A stretch of DNA of 5,970 nt from Conexibacter sp. (GTDB lineage: Bacteria > Actinomycetota > Thermoleophilia > Solirubrobacterales > Solirubrobacteraceae): positions 1 to 5,970 of the forward strand of contig JAOPZD010000066.1 in NCBI GenBank assembly GCA_025964295.1, in the 5' to 3' direction. Positions 1 to 5,970 of the stretch are shown here, in pieces. A program made the position numbers and the translations under genes. The notes under the pieces were generated by a model. The model was not told where the DNA came from, ran no database searches, and saw only the letters and a program-made list of their open reading frames with translations. Position 1 is the first letter of the stretch. Each line of letters starts with the position of its first letter.

Positions 1-1534
1 CCGACGGCCCCACCGTCGCGGGCGCGTGCGCCGTCGTGCCGGCGGTCGCGGTCGCCGTCAGGCCGGTCGGGTCGGTCACCGTCAGCGTCGCCGTGTGGGC
101 GCCGGCGGTGGCGAAGGCGTGGTGGACCGTGGCGCCCGTCGCCGTCGCGCCGTCGTCGAAGGCCCACTGGTGGGTGAGCTGGTCGCCGGCGTCGGGGTCG
201 TGCGACGCGGTCGCGTCGAAGGTCACGCTCTGGCCGATCGCGACGTCGGCATCGGAGGCCGCGGCGGCCGCGACCGGCGCCGCGTGCTGGTACTCGAACG
301 CGCCGAGGTCCTGCGGCGTGGAGGCGCCGCCGGCGCGCCACGGAACCGGCCGCGTGCGGCCGTCGAGGTCCGTCGGGTTGGCGGAGAACACCAGCGCGCT
401 GAGGTCGATCAGCGGCGAGTCGTGGTGCAGGTGGTAGTCGCCCCCGGCCTCATCCACGAAGCCGGGAGCCAGCGCGACGTTCGTCGTCGACCCGAAGATC
501 TGGCCGCCATCGACGGTCGAGCTGGTGCCCTGGAGGTCGTCGGCCGACGTGGTGACGATCCCCTCGTTGGCGGTCTTCAGCGCGGTGGGGAAGCCGTGGA
601 CGATCGAGTTGTACAGGTCGATCTCGGCCGTGTAGCCGGGCTGCTGGCCGTTGGCCAGGACGCCGGCCGCGCCGGCCTGGTCGCCGGTGTTGACCAGCGT
701 CAGGTTGGTGCCGTTGACGTTGCTGCCGGCCGACGAGCGGTCATAGGCGGCGAGCGCGGACGGCGAGGTGCCCGTGGCGACGAGCAGGCTGTCGTCGACG
801 TTGAGCGTGCCGCCCTCGGCCAGGACGGCGGCGCTGCCAGCGGTGAACCGGTCGCGCCGGGCGGTCGTCGTGGGGCCGGAGGCCAGCAGGCCGTAGGTCG
901 GGCTGACGACGGTGACGTCGCTGATCGTGTTGCCGGGACCGGCGTCGGAGGCGACGCCGGTGTTGAAGTCGCTCTGCGCGCCGGTGAGGTGCACGGCGCT
1001 GTCGCGCAGCGTCGCGCCGCCCAGGAGCGACACGCCGGTGGCCTCGACGGCTCCCGGCTCGTTGGTCACGTCGATGTCGTGCGCGGTCCCGCCGTGCAGC
1101 TCGAGGCCGGTCGTGTAGGTGACCGCGGGGAGGCGGAGGCTGAGGTCCGACACGGTCGAGCCCGCCGCCGTCCCGATGGTGAGCACGCGGGCGAAGCCCT
1201 GCGACACGCCGGTGAGCACCGTGCTGCCCTTCCCGGCGCCGATGACGTCGATCGCCGGCGTGCCGTTGTAGGAGAAGCCGGCCTGGGTGGGCGCCGGGTA
1301 GGTGCCGGCGCCGATGCGGACGGTGCTCGCCGACGCGCTCACCTGGGCGGCGTTGAAGGCGGCCTGGAGGTCGGAGCCCTCGTCGTGGCTGCCGGCGGCG
1401 CAGGGCTGGCTCGCGGTGGCGTGGACGCAGTAGACGTCGGCCGACGCGGTCGCCGTCGCGGCGCCGAGCGCGGTGAGGATCAGGACGGCGAGGGAGAGGA
1501 CGGAGCGCACGCCGCGCCGGATGGGAGTGGTCAT
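1..1534 (-). CDS. Secreted right-handed beta-helix protein with choice-of-anchor-Q-like motif and PKD domain (C-terminus cut by window edge)
   Basis: The reading frame from ATG at 1534 stays open to the left edge: 511 complete codons, no stop. Residues 1-32 form a signal peptide: arginines at 6, 7 and 10, a hydrophobic core at about 11-25, and a likely cleavage after ASA (30-32). Residues about 33-375 look like a parallel beta-helix (pectate-lyase-like fold), with a GAGTYP motif near 75-80 and repeated short G/N/D-rich strands such as GTAHDIDVTN and GNTISDVTV. Residues about 385-416 (NPTDLDGRTRP ... DLGAFEYQ) match the motif of choice-of-anchor Q proteins. Residues about 418-500 form a PKD domain with the signature WAFDDG at 457-462. 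I infer a cell-surface or extracellular protein, perhaps carbohydrate-binding or adhesive; no catalytic residues can be assigned. An in-frame ATG at 1570 would add 12 residues; neither start has a good Shine-Dalgarno, and 1534 gives the more normal signal peptide. A hairpin separates it from galM, so it is probably a separate transcription unit. Confidence 0.85.
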   Translation of the reverse strand, partial: MTTPIRRGVRSVLSLAVLILTALGAATATASADVYCVHATASQPCAAGSHDEGSDLQAAFNAAQVSASASTVRIGAGTYPAPTQAGFSYNGTPAIDVIGAGKGSTVLTGVSQGFARVLTIGTAAGSTVSDLSLRLPAVTYTTGLELHGGTAHDIDVTNEPGAVEATGVSLLGGATLRDSAVHLTGAQSDFNTGVASDAGPGNTISDVTVVSPTYGLLASGPTTTARRDRFTAGSAAVLAEGGTLNVDDSLLVATGTSPSALAAYDRSSAGSNVNGTNLTLVNTGDQAGAAGVLANGQQPGYTAEIDLYNSIVHGFPTALKTANEGIVTTSADDLQGTSSTVDGGQIFGSTTNVALAPGFVDEAGGDYHLHHDSPLIDLSALVFSANPTDLDGRTRPVPWRAGGASTPQDLGAFEYQHAAPVAAAAASDADVAIGQSVTFDATASHDPDAGDQLTHQWAFDDGATATGATVHHAFATAGAHTATLTVTDPTGLTATATAGTTAHAPATVGPS

Positions 1535-1600
1535 GGCCAGCAGGTTGCCGTGGCGGCGCGCGCTCCACATCGGGCGTCCACGTCGATCGCGCGGCGGGGC

Positions 1601-1642
1601 ATCCCTATGTCTGGGACGAGGATGCCCTAGGTGGGACCGTGG
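1601..1642. repeat. Imperfect tandem direct repeat, two 21-nt units, possible operator
   Basis: Two adjacent units (1601-1621 and 1622-1642) share the pattern AT-S-CCTA ... TGGGAC ... GRGG. On the coding strand of the downstream gene each reads GTCCCA ... TAGGG. The GGGAC cores are 20 nt apart and the CCCTA cores 22 nt apart, about two helical turns, as expected if two protein subunits bind the same face of the DNA. The repeat lies 30-67 nt before the possible starts (1570, 1534) of the secreted beta-helix gene. That position fits a promoter-proximal regulatory site, but no known regulator motif is recognised and chance similarity is possible. Confidence 0.35.
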
Positions 1643-1688
1643 TGTGCCGTATTGCCCAGCGCGGGTGCGGCGCGGCACGGCATGACGA

Positions 1689-1718
1689 CCGAAGGCCCCC
1701 GCGGCAGGGAGCCTTCGG
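1689..1718 (-). terminator. GC-rich hairpin after galM, probable intrinsic terminator of the ara operon
   Basis: Eight paired bases (CCGAAGGC with GCCTTCGG) are followed by one mismatch, three further G-C pairs and a 6-nt loop. The stem begins 22 nt after the galM stop codon in the direction of transcription. There is no U-run after it, which weakens the call, although hairpins without a U-run are common at gene ends in high-GC actinomycetes. It also separates galM from the beta-helix gene, which reads in the same direction. Confidence 0.65.
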
Positions 1719-1740
1719 CCGATGCCTCCATGACCAGCGC

Positions 1741-2961
1741 TCAGTGGTGGTGGCCGTGCCCTCCCTCGGCGTCGAAGGCGAACACGGTCGTCGTGGCGTA
1801 GGTCTGCCCCGGCCGCAGGACGGTCGACGGGAACGTCGGCTCGTTCGGCGAGTCGGGGAAGTGCTGGGTCTCGAGCGCCAGCCCGTCGCCCTGCCGGTAC
1901 TGATGGCCGCTGGTCCCGTACAGCGTGCCGTCGAGGAAGTTGCCCGAGTAGAACTGCAGCCCGGGCTCGGTCGTGAGGATCGTCAGCTGCCGGCCGCTGC
2001 CGGGGTCGCGCAGGCGGGCGGCCACGTCCAGCCCCGAGTCGCCGGGCCGGCGGTCCAGGACGAAGTTGTGGTCATAGCCCTTGCCGTTGACCAGCTGCGG
2101 GTCGTTCTCGCGCAGCCGCTCGCCGACGGCGTGGAACTGCCGGAAGTCGAACGGCGTCCCGTCCACGGGCGCGAGCACCCCGGTCGGGATCAGCGTCGGG
2201 TCGACCGGCGTGTAGCGGCTGGCGTCGATCTGCAGCTGGTGGTCGTCGATCGTGCCCGTGCCCTCGCCGCCCAGGTTCCAGTAGGAGTGGTTGGTCAGGT
2301 TCACGACGGTCGGCTTGTCGGTCGTCGCGTGGTAGTCGATCCGGATCTCGTTGCGATTGGTCAACGTGTAGGTGACGGTCACCGGCAGCGTCCCGGGATA
2401 GCCCTCCTCGCCGTCGGCCGACGTGTACTTGAACACGACGGACGCCGAGTCGCGCCTGACGGGCAGCGGCTCGGCGGTCCACACGCGCTTGTCGAACCCC
2501 TGGTCGCCGCCGTGCAGGCTGTTGGGCGGGTTGTTGATCGGCAGCTGGTAGGTCTGGCCGTCCAACGTGAACTGCCCCTTGGCGATGCGGTTGCCGTAGC
2601 GCCCGATCGTGGCCCCGAAGTACGGGTTGCTCTTGAGGTACGCGGGGCTCGTGTAGCCGGCGATGGAGTCGAAGCCGAGCGCGACGTCGGCCACCCGGCC
2701 AGAGCGATCAGGGACGTTGACCGCCTGCAGGGTCGCCCCGTAGGTGATGATCGAGATCGACATGCGCCGGGCGTTGGTCAACGTGTAGCGGTCGATCTGC
2801 GTGCCGTCGGCCAGCTGCCCGAAGCTCGACTTGGAGATCGAGGGTGGCTGCTGGGCCGAGGCCCCGGCGGCAGGGACCATCGACGCGGCTACCCCCGCCG
2901 CGACGAACGCCAGCGCGACCCGGGCGCGGCGCAGGGTGGGTGATGCGGAGATGAACGACAT
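1741..2961 (-). CDS. galM: Aldose 1-epimerase (mutarotase), exported
   Basis: A 406-residue aldose 1-epimerase of the GalM family, which interconverts alpha and beta anomers of aldoses such as galactose, glucose or arabinose. Residues 1-36 are a signal peptide: RRAR at 11-14, a hydrophobic stretch at 15-32, and a likely cleavage after ASA (34-36). The mature part of about 370 residues is slightly longer than the roughly 340 typical of cytoplasmic GalM. Family landmarks are the [12 protein letters not shown] segment (120-131), NSLHGG with His150, TNHSYWN with His225, a GYDHNF segment with Asp297, and [11 protein letters not shown] with Glu332. His150, His225 and Glu332 match the catalytic histidines and the general base known in this family. 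The protein ends in HGHHH. The ATG at 2961 has GGAGGG in front; longer in-frame starts would run into araA and lose the signal peptide. It lies 31 nt after araA and is surely co-transcribed. In this operon its likely job is to supply the anomer of arabinose preferred for uptake, outside the membrane. A twin-arginine route is possible but the motif is poor; Sec export or a lipid-free periplasm-like location is more likely. Confidence 0.95.
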   Translation of the reverse strand: MSFISASPTLRRARVALAFVAAGVAASMVPAAGASAQQPPSISKSSFGQLADGTQIDRYTLTNARRMSISIITYGATLQAVNVPDRSGRVADVALGFDSIAGYTSPAYLKSNPYFGATIGRYGNRIAKGQFTLDGQTYQLPINNPPNSLHGGDQGFDKRVWTAEPLPVRRDSASVVFKYTSADGEEGYPGTLPVTVTYTLTNRNEIRIDYHATTDKPTVVNLTNHSYWNLGGEGTGTIDDHQLQIDASRYTPVDPTLIPTGVLAPVDGTPFDFRQFHAVGERLRENDPQLVNGKGYDHNFVLDRRPGDSGLDVAARLRDPGSGRQLTILTTEPGLQFYSGNFLDGTLYGTSGHQYRQGDGLALETQHFPDSPNEPTFPSTVLRPGQTYATTTVFAFDAEGGHGHHH

Positions 2962-2965
2962 GATG

Positions 2966-2971
2966 CCCTCC
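2966..2971 (-). promoter_or_regulatory. Shine-Dalgarno site of galM
   Basis: On the minus strand the sequence reads GGAGGG, then four bases (CATC), then the ATG at 2961. This is the strongest ribosome binding site in the window. It fixes the galM start and so supports the presence of the signal peptide. Confidence 0.85.
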
Positions 2972-2992
2972 GGTTGTTGGACCACACGGCGG

Positions 2993-4435
2993 TCAGGCGG
3001 TCGTGAACTCGACCCCCGCCGCCTCGCAGAACGCCTCCCAGGCGCTCGCGTGCCGCCCCGGATTGAGCACCTGGTGGTGCGGGCCGCCGAGGCGCAGCCA
3101 GGCGTCCATGCAGGTCCGCACGCCCGAGTCTGGCCGGAACAGCCCATACGGCATCTCGAGCGCGGGCAGCTCGTCGCTGTCGAGGATCTCGCCCTCGCTG
3201 ACGACCAGCCGGAATCGCGTGCCCTCCAAGGCGACCAGCGTGGCCAGCGTGCACGGGCCGGGCCGGTACTGGAAGAGGAACGTCGGCGGGTCCCCCAGCC
3301 CACCGATGCCCAGCGCGCGCTTAATCAGGCGCACCGGGCGGTCCGCGCGCGCCAGCACCCAGTTGCCCTCGCCCATGTGGCTCATGAGGATGGCGTCGCG
3401 CGCGAAGTCCATGGCGTACATCTCGGTGAACTGCGTCTCGCCGAGCAGGTCCTGCGCGGCCGCCATCAGCGCGGCGGTCACCGCGTCGCCCTCGGCGGCG
3501 AAGGCGTAGCCCGCCGCCATGAGGCTCGAGGCGGCGGCCAGCGGCAGCCGAGCGAAGCGGCCGTCCTGCGCGATCGCGCCGAAGTGCGTGGAGTAGGCGC
3601 GGTAGCCGCCGTCGTCGAGCAGCGCCTGCAGCCCGAGCTGCATCCGGGCGTGGTCGGTGCGCTCATCGCGGCTGAGGCGCTCGTCGATCGCGAAGCGCGC
3701 GTCCTCGGCGTCGATGAGGGCGGCGACCGCCTCGTCGTCGACCGCCGCCATCGCGCGCTGCAGCTCACCGGTGCCCAGCGCGTCGACCTGCGGGCCGAGC
3801 GTGCGCAGGAACGCGTGCTCGTCGACGCGGATGTCGCCCATCCCGTTCATCGCGTAGCCGAAGATCGCCACGCGCAGCGAGCGCCATCGCGTCACCGCCG
3901 CGGCGGCGCGCGCCCACGCGGTGACGTCGTCCTGGAAGGCGCCGGACTGCCAGTCGCCCGTGATCACCGTGAACGGCCGGCCGGCGCGCACCATCGCGTT
4001 GGCGGTGTCCTGGGCGCCGTGGATGCCCTGGTTGTAGGTCAGGTCGGCCATGTCCCAGGCCGCGGTGATCTCGGCCTCCGGCTGCGTGTTGAGCAGACAG
4101 ACCGGCAGGCTCGTCGCGGCGAGCGCGCGGGTGACGTGCATCGCCGGCCCGTAGGTCAGCATCACGACGAGCAGGCCGTCGAGGCCGCCGGCCTCCAGCT
4201 CGGCGATCACCCGGTCGGCGTCGGCCCGGTCCTTGACCGGATCGCCGACCGTGACGTCGGCCACGTCGGCCAGCGCCGCGCCGATCGACTGCGCGTAGGC
4301 CGCCTGGCGCTCGGTGATGCCCGGCAGCATGTCGTCGTAGAGCGCCTGCATGACGCCGAGCAGGCCGATCCGCGGCCGCGCCTGCCCGCGCTCACCGCTG
4401 ACCGTAGACGTTGTGGTAGCGGTCGTAGAGGGCAT
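2993..4435 (-). CDS. araA: L-arabinose isomerase (divergent form)
   Basis: A 480-residue enzyme of the L-arabinose/L-fucose isomerase superfamily, converting L-arabinose to L-ribulose in the cytoplasm with a divalent metal, usually Mn2+. The residues known to bind metal and act in catalysis in E. coli AraA (Glu306, Glu333, His350, His450) have clear counterparts: Glu315 in AEGD, Glu338 in [10 protein letters not shown], His353 in SHMGEGN, and the His453-His454 pair in GGPHH. The N-terminal Rossmann-like part starts at RIGLLGVM (22-29), and the length is near the usual 500. Outside these motifs it differs widely from the E. coli and Bacillus enzymes, so it belongs to a divergent branch; its place between araD and galM makes the arabinose role secure. 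ATG at 4435 is chosen because AAGGA sits 5 nt before it; a GTG at 4477 has no such site. The first 21 residues are Ser/Thr-rich and come from the overlap with araD. Other in-frame ATGs lie inside the conserved fold. Confidence 0.9.
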   Translation of the reverse strand: MPSTTATTTSTVSGERGQARPRIGLLGVMQALYDDMLPGITERQAAYAQSIGAALADVADVTVGDPVKDRADADRVIAELEAGGLDGLLVVMLTYGPAMHVTRALAATSLPVCLLNTQPEAEITAAWDMADLTYNQGIHGAQDTANAMVRAGRPFTVITGDWQSGAFQDDVTAWARAAAAVTRWRSLRVAIFGYAMNGMGDIRVDEHAFLRTLGPQVDALGTGELQRAMAAVDDEAVAALIDAEDARFAIDERLSRDERTDHARMQLGLQALLDDGGYRAYSTHFGAIAQDGRFARLPLAAASSLMAAGYAFAAEGDAVTAALMAAAQDLLGETQFTEMYAMDFARDAILMSHMGEGNWVLARADRPVRLIKRALGIGGLGDPPTFLFQYRPGPCTLATLVALEGTRFRLVVSEGEILDSDELPALEMPYGLFRPDSGVRTCMDAWLRLGGPHHQVLNPGRHASAWEAFCEAAGVEFTTA

Positions 4436-5051
4436 CGATGTCCTTCGCGTCGAGCTGAACTGGTTCTCCGAGCGCACGGGCCAGGTGGACGGTCCGCGCG
4501 ACGTCCTCGCACATGACCGCCGCCTTGACCGCGTCGACGGCGCGCGCGCCCACCGTGAAGACGCCGTGGTTGCGCATCAGCACGGCCGGCGAGCGATGGC
4601 CGCTCAGCGCCGTGACGATGCCGCGGCCGATCTCGGCGTCGCCGATCAGCGCGAACGGGCCGATGGGGATCTCGCCGCCGAACTCGTCGGCCATCGCGGT
4701 CAGCACGCAGGGGATCGCCTCGCCGCGGGCGGCCCAGGCGGTGGCGTAGGCGCTGTGCGTGTGGGCGACGCCGCCCACGTGGGGCAGCTTGTCGTACACG
4801 TGGCCGTGGGTCGCCGCGTCGCTGGAGGGCGTCAGGTCGCCCTCGACGAGCAGGCCGTCGAAGTCGCAGACGACCATCGCCTCCGGCGTCAGCTCGTCGA
4901 ACGGGATGCCGCTGGCCTTGATGACCATGAGGCTCTCCCCCGCGACGCGCGCCGACAGGTTGCCGCTGGTCCACGCGACGAGGCCGTTGCGCGGCAGCTC
5001 GGCGTGCAGGCGGCAGACCTCGCGGCGCAGCGCGGAGATCGCGTCAGTCAT
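4392..5051 (-). CDS. araD: L-ribulose-5-phosphate 4-epimerase
   Basis: A 219-residue member of the class II aldolase/adducin family, catalysing L-ribulose-5-phosphate to D-xylulose-5-phosphate, the last step that links arabinose to the pentose phosphate pathway. E. coli AraD is 231 residues, so the length fits. Visible motifs are SGN (29-31) and KASG (45-48) for phosphate and substrate binding, PSSDAATH (75-82) with Asp78, HTHS (97-100) with His97 and His99, and NHG with His162. The three histidines match the zinc ligands of the E. coli enzyme (His95, His97, His171). Asp122 in MADEFGG aligns with the catalytic Asp120, and Tyr216 in the final VYGQR with the C-terminal catalytic Tyr229. That tail favours AraD over fuculose-phosphate aldolase. 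The ATG overlaps the araB stop by 8 nt (ATGACTGA), and a weak GGAG lies 10 nt upstream, so translation is probably coupled to araB. Confidence 0.95.
   Translation of the reverse strand: MTDAISALRREVCRLHAELPRNGLVAWTSGNLSARVAGESLMVIKASGIPFDELTPEAMVVCDFDGLLVEGDLTPSSDAATHGHVYDKLPHVGGVAHTHSAYATAWAARGEAIPCVLTAMADEFGGEIPIGPFALIGDAEIGRGIVTALSGHRSPAVLMRNHGVFTVGARAVDAVKAAVMCEDVARTVHLARALGEPVQLDAKDIDALYDRYHNVYGQR
4441..4445 (-). promoter_or_regulatory. Shine-Dalgarno site of araA, inside the araD coding region
   Basis: The minus strand reads AAGGA, five bases (CATCG), then ATG at 4435. The site decides between the two candidate araA starts. As it lies within the last codons of araD, ribosomes finishing araD pass over it, which suggests translational coupling. 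Confidence 0.65.
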
Positions 5052-5970
5052 GGGCCGCGAGCTCCAGCCGCGCCGGCCGCCGGCGCAGCGCGTGCATGAC
5101 GTCGTCCCCGCCGCGGCCGAAGTGGTCGTGCAGCGCGACGTAGCGCGCGTAGAGCTCGTCGTAGGCGGCGGCGCGGTGCTCGTCGGGGACGTAGGCGTCG
5201 CGGTGGACCGTCCCCATTGCGGCCGACGCCGCGTGCACGTCGGGGTAGGCGCCGGCGGCGACCGCGGCGTGGATCGCGGCGCCCAGCGCCGGCCCGTTGG
5301 CCGACCCGTTGACGTGCAGGGGCATCCGGGTGACGTCGGCGTAGATCTGCATGACGAGCGGGTTCTTGGCCAGGCCGCCGGCGACGAACAGCTCCTCGAC
5401 CGGCACGCCGCCCGCGGCGAACGCCTCGATGATCTTGCGCGTCCCGAACGCGGTCGCCTCGATCAGCGCGCGGTAGATGTCGGGCGCGCGCGTGGCCAGC
5501 GTGAGGCCGACGATGAGCCCGCTGAGCTCGTGGTCGACCAGCAGCGATCGGTTGCCGTTGAGCCAGTCCAGCGCGACGAGGCCGTGCTCGCCGACCGCCT
5601 GGCGACCGGCCAGCGCGCTCAGGTGGGTGTGGAGGTCGACGCCGGCCGCGGCGGCGGCCTCGTGGTAGGACGGCGGCGTGGCGTGGTCGACGAGCCAGCC
5701 GAACACGTCGCCGACCCCGCTCTGGCCGGCCTCGTAGCCCCAGAGGCCGGGCGCGATCCCGCCGTCCACCACGCCGCACATGCCGGGGATCTCCGCGACG
5801 CGCTCGGCGCTCATGACGTGGCACGTCGAGGTGCCCATCACCGCGAGCATCTGGCCCGGCCCCACGGCCTGCGTGGCGGGCGCCGTCACGTGGGCGTCGA
5901 TGTTGCCCGCGGCCACCGCGGTGCCCGGCCGCAGGCCGGTCCACCCCGCCGCCTGCTCGGTGAGCCCGCC
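5044..5970 (-). CDS. araB: Ribulokinase, C-terminal part (N-terminus outside the window)
   Basis: The frame is open from the right edge to the stop at 5044, giving the last 308 residues of an FGGY-family carbohydrate kinase. Ribulokinases have about 560 residues, so roughly 250 N-terminal residues lie beyond the edge. The enzyme phosphorylates L-ribulose with ATP to L-ribulose-5-phosphate. Counting from the first codon in the window, the catalytic-base Asp of FGGY kinases is Asp25 in GNIDAHVTAP. The ATP-site motif MGTSTCH is at 45-51. The segments PGMCGVV (62-68) and GLWGYEAGQS (75-84), the stretch LDWLNGNRS (134-142), and the C-terminal AGGLAKNPLVMQIYADVT (197-214) and GPALGAA (226-232) are typical of AraB rather than xylulokinase or glycerol kinase. 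A GTG at 5916 is not the start, because conserved kinase sequence continues upstream of it. It is the most upstream operon gene seen here; the promoter must lie to the right. Confidence 0.95.
   Translation of the reverse strand, partial: GGLTEQAAGWTGLRPGTAVAAGNIDAHVTAPATQAVGPGQMLAVMGTSTCHVMSAERVAEIPGMCGVVDGGIAPGLWGYEAGQSGVGDVFGWLVDHATPPSYHEAAAAAGVDLHTHLSALAGRQAVGEHGLVALDWLNGNRSLLVDHELSGLIVGLTLATRAPDIYRALIEATAFGTRKIIEAFAAGGVPVEELFVAGGLAKNPLVMQIYADVTRMPLHVNGSANGPALGAAIHAAVAAGAYPDVHAASAAMGTVHRDAYVPDEHRAAAYDELYARYVALHDHFGRGGDDVMHALRRRPARLELAAHD

Noticed and set aside
741..1568. Minus-strand open frame of 275 codons
   Set aside because: Arg/Pro/His-rich translation in a different frame of the same strand as the beta-helix protein; it is a shadow of that gene.
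26..1630. Long plus-strand open frame of 534 codons
   Set aside because: Its translation is Arg/Gly/Val-rich low-complexity sequence with no domain, and it lies antisense to the coherent signal peptide, beta-helix and PKD reading frame. High GC content makes such antisense frames common.
2923..2934. Twin-arginine (Tat) motif in the GalM signal peptide
   Set aside because: There is an Arg pair at residues 11-12, but the following residues (A-R-V) do not match the x-F-L-K part of the Tat consensus, so a Sec signal is as likely or more so.
1639..2943. Plus-strand open frame of 434 codons
   Set aside because: Antisense to galM, which has full family motifs; the translation shows only Val/Arg/Gly/Asp-rich noise.
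2976..2995. Small inverted repeat GACC/GGTC between araA and galM as a terminator
   Set aside because: Only about 4 paired bases, and it lies directly before a strong Shine-Dalgarno site within a tightly spaced operon; too weak to call.
2962..3303. N-terminal extension of galM to a start at 3303
   Set aside because: It would overlap araA by about 310 nt and bury the signal peptide inside the protein, and the ATG at 2961 has a strong Shine-Dalgarno site.
4436..4477. GTG start for araA at 4477
   Set aside because: No ribosome binding site in front and a longer overlap with araD; the ATG at 4435 has AAGGA at the right distance.
2801..4516. Plus-strand open frame of 571 codons
   Set aside because: Antisense to araA and the end of galM; no recognisable domain, and composition typical of an antisense shadow.
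5048..5944. Minus-strand open frame of 298 codons
   Set aside because: Arg-rich frame-shifted shadow of araB, which has unmistakable kinase motifs in the other frame.

Overview
The window looks like chromosomal DNA from a very high-GC bacterium, most likely an actinomycetote. The G+C-saturated third codon positions, long spurious open frames on the opposite strand, and secreted beta-helix/PKD proteins would suit the Thermoleophilia/Solirubrobacterales group. That placement is an inference; there is no rRNA or marker gene here to confirm it. All five genes that can be supported lie on the minus strand, so transcription runs from right to left.

The right three quarters (positions 1741-5970) is an L-arabinose catabolic operon in the order araB (5' end outside the window), araD, araA, galM. 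L-arabinose is isomerised to L-ribulose (AraA), phosphorylated to L-ribulose-5-phosphate (AraB) and epimerised to D-xylulose-5-phosphate (AraD), which enters the pentose phosphate pathway. The genes are tightly packed. araB and araD overlap by 8 nt, araD and araA by about 44 nt, and araA and galM are 31 nt apart with a clear Shine-Dalgarno site before galM. The last gene encodes an aldose 1-epimerase with an export signal, so it should act outside the cytoplasm, unlike the other three enzymes. A GC-rich hairpin 22 nt past the galM stop probably ends the transcript. The operon promoter, any AraR-type regulator and any transporter are not in the window.

The left quarter (positions 1-1534) is the 5' part of a separate gene for a secreted surface-type protein: signal peptide, right-handed beta-helix region, a choice-of-anchor-Q-like motif and a PKD domain. 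It runs off the left edge. No frame over positions 2-1534 is broken, and the translation is coherent throughout. The 200-nt gap before it carries the hairpin and a short imperfect tandem repeat that could be a regulatory site.

The central metabolic content is conventional. The points worth a second look are the exported mutarotase inside an arabinose operon, the divergent AraA with its catalytic residues kept, the long araD/araA overlap, and the tandem repeat upstream of the surface protein. I did not find a convincing new biological system.
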